Shown here piece by piece: positions 1-5,512 of a stretch of DNA of 7,156 nucleotides. Both the position numbers and the translations under genes were made by a program. The notes beneath the pieces are model-generated. The model had not been told where the DNA came from. It was given only the letters and a program-made list of their open reading frames with translations, and did not search any database. This stretch comes from Sphingopyxis sp. (lineage in GTDB: Bacteria > Pseudomonadota > Alphaproteobacteria > Sphingomonadales > Sphingomonadaceae), in the NCBI GenBank assembly GCA_012035435.1, contig JAAUPH010000122.1:1-7156 (forward strand), given 5' to 3'. Position 1 is the stretch's first letter. Each line of letters begins with the position of its first letter.

Positions 1-71
1 CCCGCTGCTATCGCGCTCTTGAGGGGGCGGCGTTTTTAGGCTGACCCGCTGGCACTCTTGCCTCTTTCCTT

Positions 72-116
72 GCCGGACGACCGCTGGCCCACAGGTCCGC
101 GCGCAGGCCGTCCGGC
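72..116. repeat. 8-bp inverted repeat, 29-nt spacer
   Basis: GCCGGACG at 72-79 is matched by its exact reverse complement CGTCCGGC at 109-116. The spacer is GC-rich. The role is unknown; it may be one element of the larger structured region. Confidence 0.4.
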
Positions 117-217
117 GGCGTCTCGCCGTTGCAAGGGTGCCGCCCTTTGCTGGCGAATTGCTGGCTTGCCGGGCAATCCTGACAGGAACGCCAAGGGCTT
201 TGCCCTCTCGTTTCCCG

Positions 218-287
218 AAACCGGAATAGACACCCCCGTGTGGCGGGCTGTGCCCGCTGGCCCGCGCCAGGGTATCGATTCCGGTTT
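218..287. promoter_or_regulatory. Long nested stem-loop (structured leader candidate)
   Basis: AAACCGGAAT at 218-227 is the perfect reverse complement of ATTCCGGTTT at 278-287. The 50 nt between the arms contain a second perfect hairpin, GCGGGC (243-248), loop TGT, GCCCGC (252-257). A further small hairpin, AGGGC-TTT-GCCCT, lies just upstream at 194-206. No U-tract follows the stems, so this is not a standard intrinsic terminator. It could be a structured 5' leader RNA for the genes at 366-934 or a DNA-level recognition site. The pairing is seen directly; the function is inferred. Confidence 0.45.
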
Positions 288-319
288 TCCCTCCCCCTCC
301 CATCCTCGCCGGAAGGCAG

Positions 320-353
320 AGCCGCATGGCCGCAGGCAAGCGGCTTTCAGCCG
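320..353 (+). promoter_or_regulatory. Two mutually exclusive hairpins next to the SD
   Basis: AGCCGC (320-325) can pair with GCGGCT (340-345). Alternatively CGGCT (341-345) can pair with AGCCG (349-353) across a TTC loop. Both need bases 341-345, so only one can form at a time. The second ends directly before the AAGGA Shine-Dalgarno at 355-359 of the gene starting at 366. The arrangement resembles an attenuator or translational switch, but this is inference from pairing alone. Confidence 0.35.
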
Positions 354-365
354 AAAGGATGGGAA

Positions 366-554
366 ATGACGGATTTACTGTTGCAGTATCGGGCATATGG
401 AGCCGAGTGCCGCGAGGATTGGTTGCGCGAGCTGGCCAACGACAATGGCTTGCCGCTGGAATGTGTGCAGCGCTTGGCAGCGGAACTTGGCGAGCGTGAG
501 GATTTCGGGCGGTTGCCTCTGCTTTGCGAACTGGGCGAAGGGGCGTTGCAATGA
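366..554 (+). CDS. Small protein of unknown function, upstream of DUF3768 gene
   Basis: The product is a 62-residue acidic soluble protein with no signal peptide or membrane segment. I do not recognise a named family. It looks mainly helical, with a Glu/Leu-rich centre and the end LLCELGEGALQ. The start is supported by AAGGA at 355-359, six bases before ATG 366. An upstream extension of the frame to 240 would pass through the hairpin-rich leader and is not favoured. The stop TGA (552-554) overlaps the ATG at 551 of the DUF3768 gene as ATGA, so the two genes are probably translationally coupled and functionally linked. That they belong to a plasmid or integrative-element accessory block is inference from context. 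The reading frame is likely real; the function is unknown. Confidence 0.7.
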   Translation: MTDLLLQYRAYGAECREDWLRELANDNGLPLECVQRLAAELGEREDFGRLPLLCELGEGALQ

Positions 555-934
555 GTAGCGCTGTCCTCTCCCACTCCGAGCAGATCGCGCGGCTCAATGA
601 TCGGGCGCGGCAGGCGATGGGGCTGGCTTGCAGGGCCGTTGCCACCGTTGGTTTCCGGTCGCTACCGCAAGCGGATCAATCCCGCATTCGGGAACTGATT
701 GAAACATTCGACGCCTTCACGCCCGACAACGACCCCCACAGCGAGCGCGATTTTGGCGCCATCTATCAGGCAGCAGATGGAGGCTGGAGCACCAAGCGCC
801 ACGGCCAACCCCGCGAAACCGTATTCTGGAAAATCGACTATTTTGACCGCACCCTGCAATTCGGCAGCGAAGACCCCGCCAATCCGGCGATCACGCGGCG
901 GGTGTTAACGATCATGTTGGCGGAGGAATATTGA
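551..934 (+). CDS. DUF3768 domain-containing protein
   Basis: The 127-residue protein matches what I know of DUF3768 over nearly its whole length. It has an N-terminal helical IARLND segment (12-17), then FDAFTPDNDPH (53-63) followed by DFG, then FWKIDYFD (92-99), and the terminal MLAEEY (122-127). The 18 or so residues between the two central blocks form a longer polar loop. DUF3768 is a small conserved family of unknown biochemical role, found mostly in alphaproteobacteria and often on plasmids and integrative elements. The start at 551 is chosen because it overlaps the preceding stop as ATGA; an upstream start near 524 would only extend into the previous gene. It probably forms an operon with the gene at 366. 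The next gene begins 78 bases later, or 12 if the alternative start there is used. Confidence 0.9.
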   Translation: MSSAVLSHSEQIARLNDRARQAMGLACRAVATVGFRSLPQADQSRIRELIETFDAFTPDNDPHSERDFGAIYQAADGGWSTKRHGQPRETVFWKIDYFDRTLQFGSEDPANPAITRRVLTIMLAEEY

Positions 935-975
935 GCGGCAGGGGCCATGGCATTATCGCCTTGCAGGGGCGGCGA

Positions 976-991
976 CTTCAATTCATTGAAG
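976..991. promoter_or_regulatory. 16-bp palindrome upstream of the methyltransferase
   Basis: CTTCAAT (976-982), spacer TC, ATTGAAG (985-991): two perfect 7-bp arms around a 2-bp centre. It lies between the DUF3768 stop and the preferred GTG start at 1013, ending six bases before the Shine-Dalgarno. A dimeric repressor operator controlling the methyltransferase is one reading. A 7-bp-arm palindrome can also occur by chance in several kilobases, so the location is the main argument. Confidence 0.35.
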
Positions 992-996
992 ATCGC

Positions 997-1004
997 AAAG
1001 GAAA
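997..1004 (+). promoter_or_regulatory. Ribosome binding site deciding the methyltransferase start
   Basis: The AAAGGAAA block includes AAGGA at 998-1002, ten bases before GTG 1013. The upstream alternative ATG 947 has only CAGGGG two bases ahead of it, which is too close to act well. This favours GTG 1013. Confidence 0.5.
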
Positions 1005-1012
1005 TCATCTGC

Positions 1013-4006
1013 GTGGCGACAACCGAACATACTGTAAATGATGCGATAGCCGAAGCGTTGCGAACAACACGCCATGGCTGGGGCGCGAAGGATGTTGTGC
1101 GTTCCGAAAATACTGCGACTTTGGCGGGAAGCAATAAACGACCGGACATTTTGATCACCGAACCGGGCGTTTCACCTGTCGTAATCGAAACGGAAATTCT
1201 TCCGGCTTTGACTGTTGAAGCAGAAGCCATTGAGCGGCTTGGTGAAACGCTGCGCGCCGACGGCAGGCGAATATTGTCTTCGATTGCGCTGCGATCCAAG
1301 GGCAAAATGCGCAAGATTTCCGGGTCCGCATTAGCGGAAGAGGTGGCGACCACCGACGAGTTTGAATTTGCACTGTTTACCGGCGAGAATCCGATTTCCG
1401 CCGTGCGCTGGCCGCAGGAAGGCTGGATAACCGGATCAATCCGCGATTTGTCTATCCTCGCCCAAGCCGCCGCTGTCCCACCAGCGGTCGTTGAAAAGGC
1501 CGCCGACCAGTTGATGACGGGCGTCCAGCAAGCCGCAGGGCAATTGGCCGGTATAGAAACCAAGAATCCCGGCGCGCTGACTCGCATCGCGAAGGCACTG
1601 TGTCAGGAAGACGGTGAGCAGACGCGCCGCATGGCGACCACCATTCTCGCCAACGCTTTCATGTTCCATGAAAACCTTGCCCATGGCCCCAGCGATCTTG
1701 GCAGTATCCGCAATCTTGCTGAACTTGAAGGCGCGGACCAGTTGACGCGCGATTTCATCCTTGCCGAATGGCGCGCCATCCTGAAGGTCAATTACTGGCC
1801 GATTTTTGACATTGCATGCAAGATTTTTGAGGTCATTCCTCCCGATCTTGCCAAGGCACTGGCGCGAACGCTGGCGCGCACCGCCGCCCAGCTTGTCGAA
1901 AACAGCCTGACCCGCAGCCACGACCTGACCGGCGCGGTTTTCCAGAAGTTGATCGTGGACCGCAAATTCCTCGCCGCCTATTACACGACGCCCGCCTCGG
2001 CAGCATTGATGATCGGGCTTGCGCTCGACAAGTCGCACGCCCCCAATGGAAAGCCTTGGTCTGATCGGTCTGGCGTCGAGAAGCTGAAAGTCGGGGACTT
2101 CGCCTGCGGCACGGGCACATTGCTTTCCACCGCATATACACGGCTTGGCCAGTATTTTGAGCTGAACGGCGGCAATTCAGAGCAATTGCATCCGGCGATG
2201 ATGGCGTCCGTCCTTGTCGGTGCAGACGTTTTGCCAGCGGCGGCGCACCTTACGGCGGCGATGCTGTCCGGCGCACATCCTCAGACCGTTTATACCGACA
2301 GCCATATCATGACCGTTCCCTATGGAGCGCAGGGCAAGGGGAAAGTCGCGCTGGGTTCGCTGGACTTGCTGGCTAACGACAAGACGTTTGATGCGATTGC
2401 GGCAGTCGGGCTTGGCGCGAAAGGCGCGACCAAGAAAGACGTTTTCGTCAGTGTCGCGCATGAGAGTTTTGACCTTGTCGTCATGAACCCACCCTTCACC
2501 CGCCCGACAGGGCAGGAAGCCAACAAAGTCGGCGTTCCGAACCCGATGTTCGCGGCCTTCTCCGCCGACAAGAACGAGCAGAAGGAGATGAAGACGGCCT
2601 TTGACAAATTGCTCGCCAAACTGACTGGCGACCATTGCTATGACGGGCAGGCAGGCGAGGCGAGTGGCTTCATTGAACTGGGCCATCGCAAGCTGAAACC
2701 CGGCGGCGCATTGGGGCTCATCACGCCGCTCAGCTTGATGTCTGGTGAGGCTTGGGATGCCTCGCGAAAGAAGATCGCTCAGAATTATGACGATGTCATG
2801 CTGCTGAGCATCACCGGCAAGGTGCTGCGGGAAATGTCTTTCTCGGCAGACACCGGGATGGCCGAAGCAATGACGCTCGGTGTCAGGCGCAAGAAAGCCA
2901 GAGAAACGAACGACGCCCGCGCGACCTTTGTTGTCCTTGATGACCGCCCGACCATGCCTCTGGATGGCTATGCGGTGGCCGATGCCATTCGCGATGCGCT
3001 GGCCACTGGCACATTGAGCAAAATTGAAGACCCGCCGCTTGGCGGAAGCGCGATCATGGTGGGCAATGATGTGGTTGGCCACGCGATAGAGGCCCCGCTG
3101 CCCAGTGATGCGACATGGGATATTTGCCGCATCGCCGATCTTGCCCTTGCGCAATCGGCTTGGCGATTGACGGCCAGCGCAGAATTATGGCTTCCAGCTA
3201 TGCCAGCCAAACTGTCAGGGCCATTGCCATTGAAGCGGGTGGGCGAGATGGTCGCCTTCATCGGCCCCTATCATGCCGACATCAACTGGAACGGGTCGGG
3301 CGGGGCCATTCGCGGTCCCTTCAAACTGAAGGAGACCAAGACGCCTGAAAAGGTCACTTACCCGATCCTGTGGACGCATGATGCAGATCGCGAGCGGGCG
3401 ATATGCTTTGAGGCGGATAATGAAGGGATTGCCCGCCCAGGCAAAACGCCTGACGAAAAAGCGCGCATCCTAGAAAAAGTGAACTCTGTAGTCGCAACCG
3501 CTTCGCACCTGCATTTCAATCAGAATTTTCGATTCAACAGCCAGTCCACGGCAATGCAATACACAAAGCGCCGCACGATTGGCGGGCGGGCATGGATGAC
3601 CCTGCGCTTTCCGGAGGCGGATATGGAGGCGGCTGTCACCTTGTGGGGCAATACGACGCTCGGGCTATTGCTCCATTGGTGGCAGGCCAACAAGCAGCAG
3701 GCAGGGCGAGGCAATATCGGCAAGACCGCGCTTGCCAACTTCGTCTGCCTTGACCCCGCGCAATTGTCCGATCAGCAACGCGCCGCGTCGGTGGTTCTGC
3801 TGGAATCAATGGGCAAGACACCGCTGCGACCGTTCAATGAAATCGACCTGGACGATGCACGCGCAGAGCTTGACCGGGCTTTTCTCGGCGGAGTTCTGGG
3901 CTTGCCAGATGCCCTCTTTACCGCCGACGGCCCGCTCGCATTGCTGCGTCGCAAGCTTGCGGCAGAACCTTCCGTTGCTGGCAGCAAAAAGAGGCCTGAT
4001 CATTAA
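1013..4006 (+). CDS. Gamma-type N6-adenine DNA methyltransferase, possible fused restriction-modification enzyme
   Basis: The 997-residue cytoplasmic protein should transfer methyl groups from S-adenosylmethionine to adenine N6 in DNA. Seen directly: a motif-X-like AAYYTTPASA (Tyr323-Tyr324), SAM-binding motif I DFACGTG (362-368) and catalytic motif IV NPPF (492-495). This order fits the gamma-type N6-methylase family. Residues 1-120 contain RPDILI (Asp45) followed by VVIETE (Glu59, Glu61), resembling a PD-(D/E)xK nuclease core with ExE in place of ExK. Residues 130-310 look like a helical linker. Residues 690-990, with HWWQANKQQAGRG (888-900), look like a target-recognition domain. The overall plan recalls single-chain type IIG/IIL enzymes such as MmeI. 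Methyltransferase activity is secure; cleavage is inference, and an orphan methylase is the alternative. ATG 947 would add 22 residues that read like leader DNA. No separate restriction or helicase gene lies nearby. Confidence 0.93.
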   Translation: MATTEHTVNDAIAEALRTTRHGWGAKDVVRSENTATLAGSNKRPDILITEPGVSPVVIETEILPALTVEAEAIERLGETLRADGRRILSSIALRSKGKMRKISGSALAEEVATTDEFEFALFTGENPISAVRWPQEGWITGSIRDLSILAQAAAVPPAVVEKAADQLMTGVQQAAGQLAGIETKNPGALTRIAKALCQEDGEQTRRMATTILANAFMFHENLAHGPSDLGSIRNLAELEGADQLTRDFILAEWRAILKVNYWPIFDIACKIFEVIPPDLAKALARTLARTAAQLVENSLTRSHDLTGAVFQKLIVDRKFLAAYYTTPASAALMIGLALDKSHAPNGKPWSDRSGVEKLKVGDFACGTGTLLSTAYTRLGQYFELNGGNSEQLHPAMMASVLVGADVLPAAAHLTAAMLSGAHPQTVYTDSHIMTVPYGAQGKGKVALGSLDLLANDKTFDAIAAVGLGAKGATKKDVFVSVAHESFDLVVMNPPFTRPTGQEANKVGVPNPMFAAFSADKNEQKEMKTAFDKLLAKLTGDHCYDGQAGEASGFIELGHRKLKPGGALGLITPLSLMSGEAWDASRKKIAQNYDDVMLLSITGKVLREMSFSADTGMAEAMTLGVRRKKARETNDARATFVVLDDRPTMPLDGYAVADAIRDALATGTLSKIEDPPLGGSAIMVGNDVVGHAIEAPLPSDATWDICRIADLALAQSAWRLTASAELWLPAMPAKLSGPLPLKRVGEMVAFIGPYHADINWNGSGGAIRGPFKLKETKTPEKVTYPILWTHDADRERAICFEADNEGIARPGKTPDEKARILEKVNSVVATASHLHFNQNFRFNSQSTAMQYTKRRTIGGRAWMTLRFPEADMEAAVTLWGNTTLGLLLHWWQANKQQAGRGNIGKTALANFVCLDPAQLSDQQRAASVVLLESMGKTPLRPFNEIDLDDARAELDRAFLGGVLGLPDALFTADGPLALLRRKLAAEPSVAGSKKRPDH

Positions 4007-4027
4007 TGCCCATCACAGCGATGGGCA
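4007..4027 (+). terminator. Strong hairpin right after the methyltransferase stop
   Basis: TGCCCATC (4007-4014) pairs perfectly with GATGGGCA (4020-4027) around the loop ACAGC, starting one base after the TAA at 4004-4006. The 8-bp stem would be stable. There is no U-tract after it, so it may act as a weak terminator, an mRNA 3'-end stabiliser or an attenuator between the methyltransferase and the gene at 4088. Confidence 0.4.
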
Positions 4028-4087
4028 AGAACTCACTTGCTTGGGCTTCCTGCATTCGGTTATGAGAAGTGCCAGAGGGTCACGACT

Positions 4088-4360
4088 ATGAGCGAACCAG
4101 AACAGCTTGGATTTTTGCAGGAAGGCATGGAAGCTGCGCCCGCGCAGGTCAGCCCGCATGCCGTGCGCCTTGAACTAAACGCCTTGCTCGAAACCGCTAA
4201 AACCGCGCGCGATACGGCCCCTTGGGATTCAGACACGCACCGCAAGCACCGGACAATGTTTGCCGAGAAGTCGAAGATTCTCCCACCGGACGAAGCCGAA
4301 TTCCTGCGCCGCCAATTCGTGCTGGAGTTGGACCGAATCGAGTTGCTGCTCGCTGCTTGA
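4088..4360 (+). CDS. Small conserved-looking protein of unknown function
   Basis: This is a 90-residue soluble, charged, mostly helical protein. AGAGGG at 4074-4079, eight bases before ATG 4088, supports this start rather than one at 4037. The pattern of a helix with ALLETAKTAR, then PWD (45-47), HRKHRTMF, LPPDEAEFL (65-73) and an ELDRIE helix resembles small hypothetical proteins I have seen on alphaproteobacterial mobile elements, but I cannot name a family. It follows the methyltransferase by 81 bases containing a hairpin, so it may be co-transcribed as an accessory or regulator of that enzyme; this is inference. After TGA 4358-4360 the same frame continues for 16 coding-like codons (TEYAQEIARLKLAMAA) to TAA 4409-4411, so the stop may be a recent mutation that trimmed a longer C-terminal helix. 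Confidence 0.7.
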   Translation: MSEPEQLGFLQEGMEAAPAQVSPHAVRLELNALLETAKTARDTAPWDSDTHRKHRTMFAEKSKILPPDEAEFLRRQFVLELDRIELLLAA

Positions 4361-4403
4361 ACCGAATATGCGCAGGAAATCGCGCGGCTGAAACTGGCGA
4401 TGG

Positions 4404-4427
4404 CGGCCTAAGATTAAATTCAGGCCG
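4404..4427. terminator. Inverted repeat between convergent genes (possible bidirectional terminator)
   Basis: CGGCCT (4404-4409) and AGGCCG (4422-4427) are perfect 6-bp arms around a 12-nt A/T-rich loop. The repeat sits where the rightward gene ending at 4360 meets the leftward gene ending at 4420, and it overlaps the end of the latter. The position fits a shared terminator, but the loop is large and the stem short. Confidence 0.3.
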
Positions 4428-4782
4428 ATGAGTCAATCGCTTCGTCAATTGCATTGACCGCATACATCAGCCCCGCCTTGAGCGAGATCAGGCTCAGTGC
4501 CGATACATTCAACTCGCGCTTCGCCAGCACAAGCAGCATTGCCATCACCGCCTCGGATTCACGCGCCAGCGAAATGAGGTGCGGGCCGCTGGGGCAATGT
4601 GTTCCGGCCAGCCAGTTCTTGGCGGTTTTCTCGTTTGTCCCGGTCCACCGGGCCACGATTATCGCGGCCATATGCTTTGATCCCAATTCTTCGCGCAATG
4701 TCTTACCGACTGCTGTTGCCAGTTCGTGCGCGGTGATTGCCTTGGTCTCCTTTGGAAACTCTTTGCCCTTTTTTGGAAACAT
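4420..4782 (-). CDS. Small HTH-like DNA-binding regulator, divergent from the recombinase
   Basis: The 120-residue protein has a Lys-rich N-terminus, a helix at about 18-34 (HELATAVGKTLREELG), then a helix-turn-helix-like core with Ala44-Arg-Trp-Thr-Gly48 and Lys52-Thr-Ala-Lys-Asn-Trp57-Leu, followed by a helix HLISLARES. From general knowledge, similar small proteins with an RWTG...T.KNWL pattern occur beside site-specific recombinases in alphaproteobacteria, and a transcriptional regulator is the likeliest role. The start at 4782 is chosen because AGAGGA lies eight bases upstream on this strand. A longer frame to 4866 would overlap the recombinase start and is not favoured. It is divergent from the recombinase with 73 bp between the starts, consistent with control of both promoters. 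No catalytic motif is visible. Confidence 0.75.
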   Translation of the reverse strand: MFPKKGKEFPKETKAITAHELATAVGKTLREELGSKHMAAIIVARWTGTNEKTAKNWLAGTHCPSGPHLISLARESEAVMAMLLVLAKRELNVSALSLISLKAGLMYAVNAIDEAIDSSA

Positions 4783-4855
4783 CTTTCCGATCCTCTCGTG
4801 ATAGGGCGCAGAGGCGCGACTGACGTCGCAAGTCATTTTTACGGTGAACAATCTG
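4783..4855. promoter_or_regulatory. Divergent promoter/operator region
   Basis: This 73-bp gap must hold the promoters of both the regulator (leftward) and the recombinase (rightward). GCGAC (4816-4820), spacer TGAC, GTCGC (4825-4829) form a perfect inverted repeat. An overlapping pair, GACT/AGTC, lies at 4818-4821/4831-4834. These are operator candidates. GGTGA at 4843-4847 is a plausible Shine-Dalgarno for ATG 4856. I could not assign clear -35/-10 boxes on either strand. Confidence 0.45.
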
Positions 4856-5512
4856 ATGGTTATCAATTGGGATCAGCCAACCGCCGGAGAACAGCCGGAA
4901 CTGCCGCTTGTCAGGGCGGCTGAATATGTCCGCATGTCCACCGAGCACCAGGAACATTCGACTGATAATCAAGCGGCAGAAATCCGTCTGTATGCGATAA
5001 GACGCGGCTATGAAATTGTTCGCACCTATGCCGATGAAGGCAAGAGTGGCTTGAAACTGGACGGGCGCGATGCGCTCAAATCGCTGCTTGATGACATTGA
5101 GCATGGCCGCGCCGACTTTGAAGTCTTGCTTGTATACGACGTGAGCCGCTTCGGACGCTTCCAGGACCCCGATGAAGCGGCCCAATACGAACTGCAATGC
5201 AAACGGGCCGGGATAACTGTCCACTATGTCGCGGAGCAGTTCGAGAATGACGGAACCATCGGCTCATCGATCATCAAGACGGTCAAGCGGGCCATGGCCG
5301 GTGAATACAGCCGAGAACTTTCGGTTAAGGTCTTCGCCGGTCAGGCCAACCTGATCAGCCTAGGTTTCCGGCAAGGCGCGCGCCGGGATTCGGATTGCGG
5401 CGGATGCTGGTTGATCAATCCGGAGCCCCCAAGGGCGAGCTTTCCCGCTTGGAGCACAAGAGCATCGCAACCGACCGGATCATCCTCGTTCCTGGCCCCG
5501 AAGACGAAATAG
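4856..5512 (+). CDS. Large serine recombinase, N-terminal catalytic part (frameshifted)
   Basis: This fragment encodes the resolvase/invertase-type catalytic domain that cuts and rejoins DNA through a serine-DNA link. Seen directly: AAEYVRMSTEHQ with the likely nucleophile Ser28, DNQAAEI, the DEGKSG block, Arg71 of GRDAL, and the conserved YDVSRFGR (94-101). The long helix with GEYSRELS precedes the expected start of the recombinase domain. From about residue 177 (position 5384) the frame turns into unrelated Ser/Pro-rich sequence and stops at 5510-5512, while the expected continuation lies in another frame. ATG 4856 is preferred because GGTGA sits eight bases upstream; GTG 4844, in frame, is the alternative. 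As read, the product has the catalytic domain but lacks its DNA-binding part and is probably inactive alone. Confidence 0.85.
   Translation: MVINWDQPTAGEQPELPLVRAAEYVRMSTEHQEHSTDNQAAEIRLYAIRRGYEIVRTYADEGKSGLKLDGRDALKSLLDDIEHGRADFEVLLVYDVSRFGRFQDPDEAAQYELQCKRAGITVHYVAEQFENDGTIGSSIIKTVKRAMAGEYSRELSVKVFAGQANLISLGFRQGARRDSDCGGCWLINPEPPRASFPAWSTRASQPTGSSSFLAPKTK

Larger units (their letters stand above)
1..365. other. Non-coding, hairpin-dense GC-rich region
   Basis: I see no convincing gene here. Open frames exist on both strands but are rich in Pro, Arg, Ala and Gly with no recognisable domain, as expected for GC-rich non-coding DNA. The first few dozen bases could hold the 3' end of an upstream gene (short open tails end at 22, 39 and 44), but none can be chosen. 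The region is crowded with short inverted repeats: 72-79/109-116, AAGGG/CCCTT at 133-137/143-147, TTGC/GCAA at 166-169/173-176, AGGGC/GCCCT at 194-198/202-206, and the structures listed separately. It ends at the ribosome binding site of the gene at 366, so part of it is probably that gene's leader. Confidence 0.6.

Noticed and set aside
1..365. CRISPR array, tRNA or origin iterons in the repeat-rich leader
   Set aside because: The repeats are different short inverted repeats, not a regularly spaced direct repeat; no cloverleaf or iteron series is visible.
58..369. A 103-codon open frame through the leader, with a second one on the opposite strand (36-233)
   Set aside because: Pro/Arg/Ala-rich with no domain, no good ribosome binding site, and it overlaps strong hairpins. 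It is best explained as GC-rich non-coding DNA without stops.
838..1587. A 249-codon leftward open frame opposite DUF3768 and the methyltransferase start
   Set aside because: It is the reverse shadow of two well-supported rightward genes and has no recognisable motif.
2177..3154. A 325-codon leftward open frame opposite the methyltransferase
   Set aside because: It lies wholly under the methyltransferase core, including motif IV; its composition is that of an antisense shadow.
4006..4065. A 19-codon frame starting at the methyltransferase stop (TAATG)
   Set aside because: Very short, its first codons form the hairpin stem, and no motif or separate ribosome binding site supports it. A leader-peptide role cannot be excluded.
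4783..4866. Longer N-terminus for the HTH-like gene starting at 4866
   Set aside because: It would run across the divergent promoter region and the recombinase start, whereas 4782 has a well-spaced AGAGGA.
4703..5224. A 173-codon leftward open frame opposite the recombinase catalytic domain
   Set aside because: It covers clear recombinase motifs on the other strand and overlaps the HTH gene in another frame; no domain seen.
5340..5400. Programmed ribosomal frameshift in the recombinase
   Set aside because: No slippery heptamer or supporting stem is obvious in the GC-only run; a one-base loss or sequencing error explains it more simply.
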